Both the position numbers and the translations under genes were made by a program. 64,000 nt of DNA, taken from contig JBDOQK010000004.1 in assembly GCA_040437565.1 (NCBI GenBank), positions 372,001 through 436,000 on the forward strand, read 5' to 3'. The notes under the pieces were generated by a model. That model ran no database searches. It saw only the letters and a list, made by a program, of their open reading frames with translations, and was not told the DNA's origin. Shown here piece after piece: positions 45,230 through 55,941 of the stretch (within the stretch, counting starts at the first letter, position 1; the number at the start of each line of letters is the position of its first letter). Source of the DNA: Albugo candida. Lineage: Eukaryota; Oomycota; Peronosporomycetes; Albuginales.

Positions 45230-47054
45230 ATGTCCTCACAGCAGTCGTCGAAGCGCAGGAACAGCAATCGTTTTACAAACTTGTCGACCGCTGTGACTAT
45301 CGATGAAAATGACACCATATCCGAAGATACTCCGTTGATTATTGGACGGTCATCAGAACTCAATTACAATTCGGATTCCGCCATTTACAGATACGACGAG
45401 CGCGAGCGTACGTGACGAACCAGTCAAAATACAATCAGTGCTAAGCATGTCGGATCTATTTTCCATGACAGAAGCGATTCCGTTGCATCGACACGTTTAT
45501 TATGGACCAGGAACTCATTATAATGTCACTAGAGCCAGCGACGATGAAGATGATGAGAATTATTTGCTGGATGCTCCCTTCCCGAGCTACACGCAGATGG
45601 CTACACCGTCACGTCAAGGCTCGCGAACTAGCTGGAAAGGTCTTGTTGGAAAGACTAAACGAGTGGTACCCTTTTGTAACGATATAAATCCTCATTGATT
45701 GGCTCAGTTGAGTGCGCATGCACAGTCTTCTCCACCGCATGTAAATCGATTCACTCGTCGATCGAGAATGAGAAGTATCAAGAAACAGCTACGGGTGATT
45801 ACATTTGATGTTTGAGTCCATTTTAGGTCGCAAGATATTTTATTATTTCTTGTAGGAACCATTAAGCATACAAAAGCTTCGCGTTTCTGCTTATTGCACA
45901 TGTGACCAGCTTCATTTATTCAAATTTCTCAAATGGCTCGAGCGGATTGAGACTGGACAATTGCCTGGAGGAGAAATAAATCCTGACGGATGGCGTCACA
46001 AAATGTATATGGGAGCAATTCATTCCAGCATTGCTCCGTTGGCCGACAGGAGGTAGTCCCCTTTGCATGGTGCGAAAAGTATTTGGTACTGACTCGGACT
46101 TTGGCTCAGAGATCAGTCCTCGTTACCGACCGAATATGAACAAAAAGACGTCTTTTACTTTGCGTGAGTTCAATGCACAATTGTAACAGTATTTCAACTA
46201 ATTGGTATAATTGTCTTTAGAACGGGTTGCACAGTCTTCTGGGGTCTCACAAGGGCTGAGGAGCAGGAGCATTTACGTGCGCTTATTGGCTTCTCGATGG
46301 GGCCAGTGAAGCAAGTAGAAGTGGAAGATATGGATTATGTCTATGGCGACTCAAACAGGTTCGAAAAACTGATTTCCTTGTCTACTCTGATCAGTATCAA
46401 TGTATCTGCACCGTAGGATAGTCAACGATGCTATTACGCTGAGCAGTAATTGTGCCTCTGAGAAGCTAGCGATTTCATTTGCAATGGCACAATCGGCAAA
46501 ACTTGATGTTTTTGAAGAGAGAGTGGAAGAAACGATACAAAAAACAAAACACATTCCACAAAATCTCGCAACGACTGGATCGATACATTACTCTCAAAAT
46601 GACATTTCCAAACTCATTGGTCGCTTATTCATCGAGGTATGATTGAGAGGTGATAATGGGCAGTTTCTGTTTTTCTTAGCCAAATCACTTTGATAGCGAA
46701 ACGATGTCAATTTGAATTCCGACATGTTGGATGAGCCCGATTTTTTCTGGGAAGACGATGAGTACGAGCCTCTTTACAAAAAGATGATGAAATATTTAGA
46801 TGTGGACAATCGCGTTCATATCTTGAATACCCGTCTTGATATACTAAGGGAATTGTACGTGACCGATGATGCGACATGCATGTGAGCACTGAAGCCATTC
46901 TGCTGTTAGACTTGACGTTTTGAGCCAACAATTAGCACATCAGCACGATACTAAATTGGAGTGGATTGTTATATGGTTGATTGTTGCTGAAGTGGTTGTG
47001 CAGATAGTTTGGAATATCATCATCAAAGACATTCTGGGCTTCTTCAAACGTTAG
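45230..47054 (+). CDS. DUF155 / RMD1-RMND1 family protein
   Basis: Family members include yeast Rmd1 and human RMND1, the latter a mitochondrial protein needed for organellar translation. Exons: 45230-45407, 45472-45662, 45726-45794, 45856-46052, 46110-46163, 46221-46358, 46417-46636, 46697-46854, 46910-47054. The total is 1,350 nt in exact phase, 449 residues. Family segments appear in order: LRVSAYCTC, DVFYFATGCTVFWGLT, VNDAITLSSN, EKLAISFAMAQSAKLDVFEERVEETI, KTKHIPQ, DISKLIGRLFIERNDVNLNSDMLDEPDFFWE, and a membrane helix near the end (LEWIVIWLIVAEVVVQIVW). The first 150 residues are Ser/Asp-rich and do not look like a clear mitochondrial presequence, so a cytosolic Rmd1-like or endomembrane location is possible. 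Confidence 0.9.
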
Positions 47055-49086
47055 TATGACGTACAGAGGGTGTTGGACCTTAGAAATGCAGAGTGGTCTA
47101 TTGGGATCTCCGGTGGCTTTATGTTGGGTTTCCGCCTTGTCCACTATCATGTCATAAAGTAATGGAGCTAATAAGCTTCAAAGTCTTCATCTCACGACTC
47201 CAAGTCTGTTCTCTGCCTGGATCTCACAAACTACTTGCTTCCGTTGCGCAGACGTTGTTTTTAACTGCCATTTTGTATCCGTATTTGCTGTCGATGTAAG
47301 GCATCAATGCACGAGACGAATAGGTCGCTTCATCGACAGAATCGCTGAGTGATTGTATATTTTTGAGATCAGAACACAATGACGAAATGCACTGCTAAAG
47401 TGTGCAAACGCGCAAACATTGGCAGCATCAATAACCCATTTACACACGATGAAGTCGCACATAACTGAACATTATCGGTATCTGAGCATTCACGAGACAG
47501 CGGCTAAATACGAAATTTCCAAAAGCAGTCAATGTATTGAGTAGCTAATAGCTTATGCGATGTGATGATTATCGTTAATAATCGATCGATACTGATGCTG
47601 AAACAGACTATGTGCATGTTAGAGACTCTCAAATGGGTAATTCGTTCAATGTGTAAACTATGATACACATTCACTAGGATTCTGAGTTGAGGCATTTTCA
47701 CATCCGTTCCCGTGATAAACAGTTTGACTGTGGAATGGATGACTGACAGCGCGACTATGCTTCAGGAAAGAACGTAAGGTCATCTGAAGATTCTGGCAAT
47801 CAAGCGTCAATTAAACGGACAATTGTAAGTAAAAGTGTGTTTTGGTGCAATGTTGTGATCTCATTCGTGCTTTTTCGAAAGAGATACAGTACTTTTGTGC
47901 ACAGCAAAAGTCGATCGAGCAGTCTGCCTGCATATTTGATATGAAATTGATTCATCGATATTTTCATCGGTATAAACGCACAATTCCATTACTGAGAAAT
48001 TTCTTATGTGTTTGACAAAGTGTATTCTCTTAAGCAACGATTTCGGATGTGAATTATAAAATGACACGCAGTCTTTTACTGCAAGTCACTTCCACTCCAA
48101 TCGCATCGTTTACTTTGAACCCCCAATTCAGTGAGCTTGGCCTCGTGTATAGTCAAATTTGATACGAGGCTCAGTTTACAAATCTGAACTGTATGAAAAG
48201 TAGAAGTAAGATGGACATCTATGCATCCATGAAAACGCACATCGAAACACATCAACGTTTATAGTATCTGAGCACAAAACGACGGTGACAATGCCCCTTC
48301 GTTACGTCTTATCGAGAAAATTTGAATAAAAATTGCGCCTCTGCAACCACTTCATCAAATTTCACAAAAAATGATTGTTTAAATAATCAACAATAAAGTA
48401 TCAGTGTATGATAGATTATCATAATGCAAGTTGCATCTCTTCATTGTATCGTAAATATAAATACTTCGCATACACGTCTAAGGAGTCTTGTTCGTGATCA
48501 GCAATGTAAGTGTACCGAGTTGGATCAAATATAAAACGTATCATAGGGTTCAAGACGGTGTTTACTTGTGTAGCAATGGTGAAGCAACGTATCCATGCAT
48601 GTCTGGATAGTAGAAAAACACGGGATACCGCTCCGGAAGTGTAATCGTCACGTACTGATGCAATGTCATGATCCCTCTCAACTTGAATCCGTAAGTAGAC
48701 TATCCACAAGAATTGTATACGACTACTTATCCAATTCTGACATCGCGTGATCTTGGAAATCTCTCATTTGGAAGACAAACAATGCGTACTATAACGTTTG
48801 CCGGGTAGGAAGTGTCAAGGATACGCTGCACAAAGTATGGCTACGATATGATCTTTAAAAGGGTATTGCTTGTCAGGCACAAAAGGACGAATGGCTTACG
48901 GCTCGAGGTGAACCGACGCTTAAGCGGTCCTTAATCAGCTCCCTCCAAAACCAATGGTCAAGAATAGATCTCATTCATCATTGGAAGAAATAAACAACTT
49001 CACGATCGCTGATTGGGAGATATTAAAAAGAATATCGAGTGATTGCCCACTTTCAAAAATTCATTCAGCAATCTACCAAAAAGAAG
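47055..49086. other. About 2 kb intergenic, with one possible small spliced gene
   Basis: No known family was seen. On the minus strand an ATG near 48760 followed by frames to about 48420 can be spliced into a short protein containing ITLPERYPVFFYYPDMHGYVASPLLHK. The model is weak. The right end should hold the promoter and 5' leader of the EF-1alpha gene. The rest is AT-rich spacer. Confidence 0.35.
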
Positions 49087-49182
49087 GTAAGCGGTTTGTA
49101 GATTATCACTTAACGGAGAGCTATATCAGCTCTTTACACATACCCTTAATTCCTCTCTAACTGTTGCATTTGCTCTGTATAG
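49087..49182 (+). other. 5'-UTR intron of the EF-1alpha gene
   Basis: GTAAGCGG at 49087 pairs with a pyrimidine-rich CTCTGTATAG ending at 49182, thirteen bases before the EF-1alpha ATG. It is a 96-bp leader intron, longer than the coding-region introns nearby. Leader introns are common in EF-1alpha genes. Confidence 0.6.
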
Positions 49183-49195
49183 GCTCAATAACAAA

Positions 49196-50536
49196 ATGGG
49201 AAAGGAAAAATTTCACATTTCGCTTGTCGTTATCGGTCACGTCGATGCCGGAAAATCAACAACCACAGGTCATATGATCTACAAATGTGGTGGAATTGAC
49301 AAAAGAACCATTGAAAAGTTTGAGAAAGAAGCTGCTCAGTTGAACAAGACTTCTTTCAAGTACGCTTGGGTTGTCGACAAGCTCAAAGCTGAGCGTGAAC
49401 GTGGTATTACGATTGATATCGCCTTGTGGAAATTTGAAGGAGCTGTTCATTCTTTCACTGTCATTGACGCACCGGGTCATCGTGATTTTATCAAAAACAT
49501 GATTACCGGAACTTCTCAAGCTGATGCGTCTATTTTATGTATCGCCTCTGGTGTCGGTGAATTTGAAGCCGGTATTTCAAAAGAAGGACAAACGCGTGAG
49601 CACGCATTGTTGGCTTTCACTTTAGGTGTGAAACAAATGGTAGTTGCAGTCAACAAAATGGACGATGCATCTGTCAAATACTCGCAATCTCGTTTCGATG
49701 AAATTGTAACAGAAGTTGGAACATACCTGACCAAGATCGGATACAAAGCTAACAAATGCACCATGATTCCCATTTCAGGATGGTGTGGTGACAACATGAT
49801 TGAAAAGTCGACTAATATGCCTTGGTACAAGGGTCCGACACTTCTTGAAGCTCTTGACAAATTGGTACCACCAAAACGTCCGACTGACAAGCCATTGCGT
49901 CTGCCTTTACAAGACGTTTACAAGATTGGTGGTATTGGTACGGTACCTGTCGGTCGTGTTGAAACAGGTGTACTCAAACCTGGCATGGTTGTTACATTCG
50001 GACCTATTGGTTTGACCACTGAAGTCAAGTCTGTTGAAATGCATCACGAGTCCCTTGCTGAAGCAACTCCAGGTGACAATGTTGGTTTCAATTGTAAGAG
50101 TGTTGCAGTCAAAGATCTTAAACGAGGATATGTTGCATCCAACAGCAAAGAAGACCCAGCTGTCGGAACTGAAACCTTTACCGCACAAGTCATTATTCTC
50201 AACCATCCAGGTCAAATCTGTAATGGTTACTCTCCTGTGCTCGACTGTCACACCGCCCACGTCGCTTGCAGATTTCAGGAAATCATTGAAAAGATGGATC
50301 GTCGTTCTGGTAAAGTTCTCGAAGCAGCACCAAAGTTCGTCAAGTCTGGCGACGCATGTATGGTAGTGTTGGCACCAACCAAACCCATGACAGTTGAGTC
50401 ATTTTCCGAGTACCCACCTCTGGGACGTTTCGCTGTGCGTGATATGCGTCAGACCGTCGCCGTTGGTGTCATCAAATCTGTCATCAAGAAAGAAGCAACT
50501 GGAGGCAAAGTCACCAAAGCCGGTGCCAAGAAATAA
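49196..50536 (+). CDS. EEF1A: Translation elongation factor 1-alpha
   Basis: GTPase that brings aminoacyl-tRNA to the ribosome A site. The coding exon is uninterrupted and encodes 446 residues, the usual size. It begins [22 protein letters not shown] (P-loop). G3 is [13 protein letters not shown]4 is NKMD, and the base-binding SGW segment follows. Domain 2 has [12 protein letters not shown] and domain 3 has [17 protein letters not shown]. The end is lysine-rich. No break was seen. An ATG at 48954 upstream would make an overlapping leader frame if included in the mRNA, but this is unlikely for so strongly expressed a gene. 149 bp separate it from the mtIF-3 start on the same strand. Confidence 0.98.
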   Translation: MGKEKFHISLVVIGHVDAGKSTTTGHMIYKCGGIDKRTIEKFEKEAAQLNKTSFKYAWVVDKLKAERERGITIDIALWKFEGAVHSFTVIDAPGHRDFIKNMITGTSQADASILCIASGVGEFEAGISKEGQTREHALLAFTLGVKQMVVAVNKMDDASVKYSQSRFDEIVTEVGTYLTKIGYKANKCTMIPISGWCGDNMIEKSTNMPWYKGPTLLEALDKLVPPKRPTDKPLRLPLQDVYKIGGIGTVPVGRVETGVLKPGMVVTFGPIGLTTEVKSVEMHHESLAEATPGDNVGFNCKSVAVKDLKRGYVASNSKEDPAVGTETFTAQVIILNHPGQICNGYSPVLDCHTAHVACRFQEIIEKMDRRSGKVLEAAPKFVKSGDACMVVLAPTKPMTVESFSEYPPLGRFAVRDMRQTVAVGVIKSVIKKEATGGKVTKAGAKK

Positions 50537-50685
50537 GCGACAAAAACAGCACACGTCGGATTTTTTCTGACCCATCACTAAGAGTAGGAGTTAGCTAATA
50601 AGCAATTTGTCTTTTCTTGATGAATTACAGTGCTTCATCGGTTAGATATAACACGCGACGCTAAATCATCATCTCATATTTCTCG

Positions 50686-51543
50686 ATGTCCGTCTGTGTA
50701 CACGACTCCAAATATCAAAGCGCGACCTTTTTTTACCACACACATAAAATGCAGTCTTTCAAAGTACCGCTCAAGTTGCACAATTGCATCGTAAATAAAT
50801 GCATTACACTGAATCGGGTCCAAGCATCAAACTTTACTCTTTTCGCGCACATACCGCGTAATTCTAATGGGGCTGTGCGCCATGGTGTCATGTTTCCTGG
50901 CGGTTTATATAGTCGAAATAGAGATGCTTTTGCGAGTCAAACGTTCTCCTTGTTATTTAGTACGCAATCACGACAACCTTTTGATTATATCAACGAAGAA
51001 ATCGAGTTTCCGTTTGTACACGTGGTCGATCAAAATAACAATCTTGTAAAAGATATTTCGATTGAAGATGCACTCGAAATGGCGGACGCTGCGGGAATGG
51101 ACTTGGTTCAGGTTGCGCAACCTAAGAATGGAATGGGAGCACCGATATGTCGTCTACTCGATGCCAATAGACGAATGTTCGAATTGAAAAAAGGAACGAA
51201 AAAGGCGGCAAAGGATAAAGAAATTACGCTTACACCCAAAATTGCGGTATTGTCATGAAAGTGGCTTCGTTTTTCTCACATTACTTATCGCTCGGTCATG
51301 CTGCAGACACACGATTTAGATGTCAAAGTGAGACGTATTAAATCTTTTCTAGCAAAGGGAAGCACTGTCAGAGTCACAGCTCGCTGGAATCGTTATGAGA
51401 ATTTGTTGGAAAAAGCCGAAGAAAAGATGAGCGAGATTACAGAAAAGTTGCTACAAGTTGGTAAAACGAATTCTTCCAAGCAAGTTGAGAACACGTTGAG
51501 GCTTATATTCGTTCCATGCAAAAATGCACAAAGTAGCGAGTAG
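50686..51543 (+). CDS. MTIF3: Mitochondrial translation initiation factor IF-3
   Basis: IF-3 keeps the small ribosomal subunit free and checks the initiator codon. Exons 50686-51246 and 51307-51543, with a 60-bp intron ending CTGCAG, give 265 residues. The N-terminal 100 residues are basic and nearly acid-free, as in a mitochondrial presequence. The start could equally be the ATG at 50749. The N-domain signature is YINEEIEFPFVHVVDQNNNL, then SIEDALEMADAAGMDLVQVA and CRLLD. After the intron, THDLDVKVRRIKSFLAKGSTVRVTARW matches the start of the C-domain. The gene is convergent with that for mtIF-2, its partner in initiation. Confidence 0.9.
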
Positions 51544-51794
51544 ACAGGAAGTGTGATTGAACGGAATTCCAGTAAACTTTGGATAGACGACTGATTTCTT
51601 TGTCGATGTCGGTATGGTACTATAACGAGCAAATCCTAATAACATCCTTTGACCAAACTGCAGAATGCAAACGCACGGGCAACTATATCAGCGCAAATGG
51701 TTATGTTAGTGCTCAAGCAGTCAGTAAGGATCATTGAGCTTTTACACGTGTTATAGATTATCCATTCGCTGCCTGAGCTCGATGCATCAATGAC
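51544..51794. other. Convergent spacer between mtIF-3 and mtIF-2
   Basis: 251 bp between the two stop codons. No feature was recognised; both polyadenylation sites should lie here. Confidence 0.5.
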
Positions 51795-54477
51795 TTATCG
51801 TGTTGTTCGCTTGACAAACTGCTCAATGTCAGCTATCAGATCATGAATCGTGCTTTTGATGATGACGTTGACGCGACGTTGATGCGCAAGATCACGTTCT
51901 CGTTTCCGTATTCGGATGTTGAATCCGTAAATTGGACACTCTTGATTAATTGCTACATCAATGTCTTGTGAGGTGATATGGCCAATTCCGATGCGAGCAG
52001 TCTAAAACAGAGAAAAATTGGTAGGCACGTAACAACAGCAATATCAATCACTACCATCAGATTAGGAATGTCGTCGACAGTGTCTTTAATGGTTGCCAGC
52101 GATCCTGCGCTATCGGTCTTGAGGATGATGAAATTCATTTTTTCGTCTTCGTGTGAAATCACTGTCGGTGAAGACTCTTCTTTTTCTGACGATATCTCTT
52201 CAATTTCTTCTGCATTTGATTCCTCCATAGTAATTTCTTTCTCCTCGAATTCTAATCGAAGCTCCCTGGAATCGATACGCTTTCATCTCACCACGTTGTA
52301 CTGAATCAATGCATACCTTTGTTCCAGCACTTGAGATGCTTCCTCGTTAGGTAAAACATAAAATTCCTGCTCAATCGGAGTATCGAGATACTTGACTTTT
52401 TGCGAGTATGTGATATCAATTACTTTGCCTGGGAGACCAGTGGTAATGCTCATTTTAGAATCTGCACAGTGTAGGCTCCGTACGACCCCGTGTATCATCC
52501 CCGAGACAAAATGATCATTCTTCTGAATTCGTCCATGTTTGATCAATACGCGCAGAATAAGTCCCTTTCCGCGCTCTTTGACACTTTCCAGAACAATTCC
52601 CTGTGGAATCACTGAATTTTGCTTCCCTACATACGTCTGAAGAGAAGAAAGCGCATTTTCCTGGAGACTTTTGGTTGTCTTGACGATTTCATCTTTCAAT
52701 CCTGACAAATTCTGCTTGTATTTCGCTGAAATGGGAATCACAGGAGTCCCTTGTAACGCAACGAAGCTTCTTAATTGCTGATGCACGCGATCAACGACAC
52801 TTTTCGCCTGCGCTTGACCATGCTCGTCTTCATTCGAACCAAACACATCCATCTTATTGATACACACAACGCTTGGAATATTCATTTCTTCGATACAGCC
52901 AATTGATTCTTCTGTCTGCAACAAACATCCTTCGTCTGCAGCGACCACCAGCAGAATCATATCCGCTACTTGAGCCGCACTATTTCGCATTCGAAAAAAA
53001 TGAAAGTGTCCCGGAGTATCCAAAAATGTTGCCTTGATCCCATTTTCAAGCGAGACTTCGCATACGTTGATTTTTTGCGTGATTCCCTCGCGCTCTTTCG
53101 AAGCGATGAAAGAATGCTCTCGCAGTGAATCCATTAGAGTCGTCTTCCCGTGATCAACATGACCCATCACGGCGATTACAGGCCCACGTGGTACAATTTC
53201 TGCATGGGAACAGAGCTGAGATTTTTCAAAAACAAATGGCTCAGGCTCCACATGATGATACTCTACATCCACTTTGAAATGATTTGCCGCTTGTTTTGAG
53301 ATCTCAAACGGTAGAACGATTTCCTTGATATTTTTGTACGAANNNNNNNNNNNNNNNNNNNNNNNNNNNNNNNNNNNNNNNNNNNNNNNNNNNNNNNNNN
53401 NNNNNNNNNNNNNNNNNNNNNNNNNNNNNNNNNNNNNNNNNNTGACAAATTCTGCTTGTATTTCGCTGAAATGGGAATCACAGGAGTCCCTTGTAACGCA
53501 ACGAAGCTTCTTAATTGCTGATGCACGCGATCAACGACACTTTTCGCCTGCGCTTGACCATGCTCGTCTTCATTCGAACCAAACACATCCATCTTATTGA
53601 TACACACAACGCTTGGAATATTCATTTCTTCGATACAGCCAATTGATTCTTCTGTCTGCAACAAACATCCTTCGTCTGCAGCGACCACCAGCAGAATCAT
53701 ATCCGCTACTTGAGCCGCACTATTTCGCATTCGAAAAAAATGAAAGTGTCCCGGAGTATCCAAAAATGTTGCCTTGATCCCATTTTCAAGCGAGACTTCG
53801 CATACGTTGATTTTTTGCGTGATTCCCTCGCGCTCTTTCGAAGCGATGAAAGAATGCTCTCGCAGTGAATCCATTAGAGTCGTCTTCCCGTGATCAACAT
53901 GACCCATCACGGCGATTACAGGCCCACGTGGTACAATTTCTGCATGGGAACAGAGCTGAGATTTTTCAAAAACAAATGGCTCAGGCTCCACATGATGATA
54001 CTCTACATCCACTTTGAAATGATTTGCCGCTTGTTTTGAGATCTCAAACGGTAGAACGATTTCCTTGATATTTTTGTACGAAAAAGTCTTTCCATTCCAT
54101 TCTAAATGATATTGACGATTTCGTTTTTTGACAAGAAATGTCAGCACTTTATCCAAAGGCTGCTTTATCTTCTTTGCAAAACTGCGCGCCCGAATGAAAG
54201 CTGGTATTCGAATTGGATTCACTGTATCATTTATCACGTGTTCAATCAGCTCATTTCCATTGTATTCTGTTTTCCGATCAATTCCACTGCTCGTTCGTCT
54301 TTTTGTACGTAGGCCTCGATTCTGAGCCAGCGGTTTGCAAATACCGTTCCAATGCCATTTTTCAACGTTCAGTCTATTGTGGGAATGAATCATTCGCAAT
54401 TGTGAATTAGGTACTGATACATTTCGCCATATTGCAAACTGTGTACTGAGAATCGATCGCACCATGGAGCCATTCAT
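51795..54477 (-). CDS. MTIF2: Mitochondrial translation initiation factor IF-2
   Basis: GTPase that places initiator tRNA on the mitochondrial ribosome. Exons on the minus strand: 54477 down to 52317 with the duplicated flank counted once, then 52055-52265 and 51795-52001. Introns are 51 and 53 bp. Merged length is 612 residues from the ATG at 54477 (MNGSMVRSILSTQFAIWRN), a plausible presequence; the upstream GTG at 54549 is not a likely start. G1 is GHVDHGKTTLMDSL, G3 is DTPGHFHF, and G4 is NKMD. Domain II has GIVLESVKERGKG, and the C-terminal domain has IGHITSQDIDVAINQECPIYGFNI. An acidic insert (EESNAEEIEEISSEKEES) lies before the last domain. The merged frame is exact, which supports the artefact view of the duplication. 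Confidence 0.94.
52703..54082. repeat. Gap-flanking direct duplication of 640 bp (assembly artefact)
   Basis: 52703-53342 recurs, apparently identically, at 53443-54082 around the gap 53343-53442. Taken literally it would give IF-2 two GTPase domains; counted once the gene is normal. Confidence 0.92.
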
Positions 54478-54633
54478 CTGATCGGATACTTGATACTTGT
54501 ATGTGATACTCGGTAGCAAGTATCGCACTTGACACCTTTTAATACGCACATAACATCTTTATACTACTGTTTATATGCGCGACAAGTCATCAATACGCAG
54601 GTGCCTACGACTATCTCTCGAAGAAGAAATCTC

Positions 54634-55916
54634 TCAAAGTGTCGAATATGCTGAAAGACTATATAGCAGCGGTGTTACGTGCATTCCACCGTTCGTATCT
54701 CGAGCTACACAGCAATTTTTTCAGAACAGTTGACGTTGTTCACAATTGCGATACTTACAAATTCCTGCCACAGTGTACGCTTGCCTTGCTGTAAGGAACG
54801 AATCGGCGCGTTCTTCGTGGGCAAGCGATAAATTGAGACATTCGCCATTTTGCCCGATCAAATCAATCTTTGCGTCACCGGCAATCAGATCTGAACTACC
54901 ACGAATTCAAAACGGGTGAATAAGCTTTAAACACAGCTCAACAACCTTTTACGTATTTATTTGCTGTATGGATGATAGCCAATTGTCTTTCGACCTCTTC
55001 TTTCCTGGCTCGAGCACTTCCCAATTCAAATTCATCCTCCACAGCCTCTGTTTGAGAAGGCGGCATTTCTGGACAATCTTTCACAGCTGTAGACTTGATC
55101 TTAGACCTGTTTTTGACTTTTTTCTTTCGTGGATTTTTAACTGTGTCTTCTTTGACACTCTGAATGGCTGCAAGACCTCGCGTTTGCAGTACTTTAAGCG
55201 CCGAATCCAAATCAATACTCAATTGAACAATCCGATGGCGACAATACTCTTCGACGTCGCAAATGTACGCTGCTTTAATAAAACTCAGTAAAATTGGACA
55301 AGGAACATTTATGTTATATTTTTTTGCTGGAATCGTCTCTATGTAAATTGGGACTTGTAATGTATCAAAACCATTAGAAATACANNNNNNNNNNNNNNNN
55401 NNNNNNNNNNNNNNNNNNNNNNNNNNNNNNNNNNNNNNNNNNNNNNNNNNNNNNNNNNNNNNNNNNNNNNNNNNNNNNNNNNNNTTCGACCTCTTCTTTC
55501 CTGGCTCGAGCACTTCCCAATTCAAATTCATCCTCCACAGCCTCTGTTTGCGAAGGCGGCATTTCTGGACAATCTTTCACAGCTGTAGACTTGATCTTAG
55601 ATCTGCTTTTGACTCTTTTCTTTCGTGGATTTCCAACTGTGTCTTCTTTGACACTCTGAATGGCTGCAAGACCTCGCGTTTGCAGTACTTTAAGCGCCGA
55701 ATCCAACTCAATACTCAATTGAACAATCCGATGGCGACAATACTCTTCGACATCGCGAATGTACGCTGCTTTAATAAAACTTAGTAAAATTGGACAAGGA
55801 ACATTTATGTTATATTTTTTTGCTGGAATCGTCTCTATGTAAAGTGGGACTTGTAATGTATCAAAACCATTCGAAATGCAGCACTCACCAAAGCCATAGC
55901 GCACATAGACAAACAT
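54634..55916 (-). CDS. Hypothetical protein, about 225 residues
   Basis: Merged exons on the minus strand: 55916 to 54946 (duplicated flank counted once), 54759-54890 and 54634-54704. Introns are 54-55 bp; 678 nt in exact phase. The protein has IETIPAKKYNINVPCPILLSFIKAAYIRDVEEYC, then a lysine/arginine-rich segment (NPRKKRVKSRSKIKS), an acidic helix, and DLIAGDAKIDLIGQNGECLNLSLAHEERADSF. No family was recognised. Its ATG is only 25 bp from the ATM1 stop on the same strand. The start might be further upstream if ATM1 overlaps it. The two assembled copies of its first exon differ at about 13 positions. Confidence 0.6.
54989..55880. repeat. Gap-flanking direct duplication of 396 bp with about 3% divergence
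   Basis: 54989-55384 and 55485-55880 flank the gap 55385-55484 and differ at about 13 positions, unlike most other flanks, which look identical. Either two haplotypes were joined, or this is a real recent tandem duplication. Confidence 0.75.
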
Positions 55917-55941
55917 CCCGCGAGTCGCGCCTGCTCAAGTG

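Noticed and set aside
48954-49277. Upstream open reading frame overlapping the EF-1alpha start
   Set aside because: It would need the leader to begin before 48954 and would hinder translation of a highly expressed gene. A transcript start further downstream is more likely.
52317-54477. IF-2 with duplicated GTPase domain
   Set aside because: Same gap artefact; the merged reading frame is exact and of normal length.
54475-54549. IF-2 start at the GTG 54549
   Set aside because: The first in-frame ATG at 54477 gives a good mitochondrial presequence.
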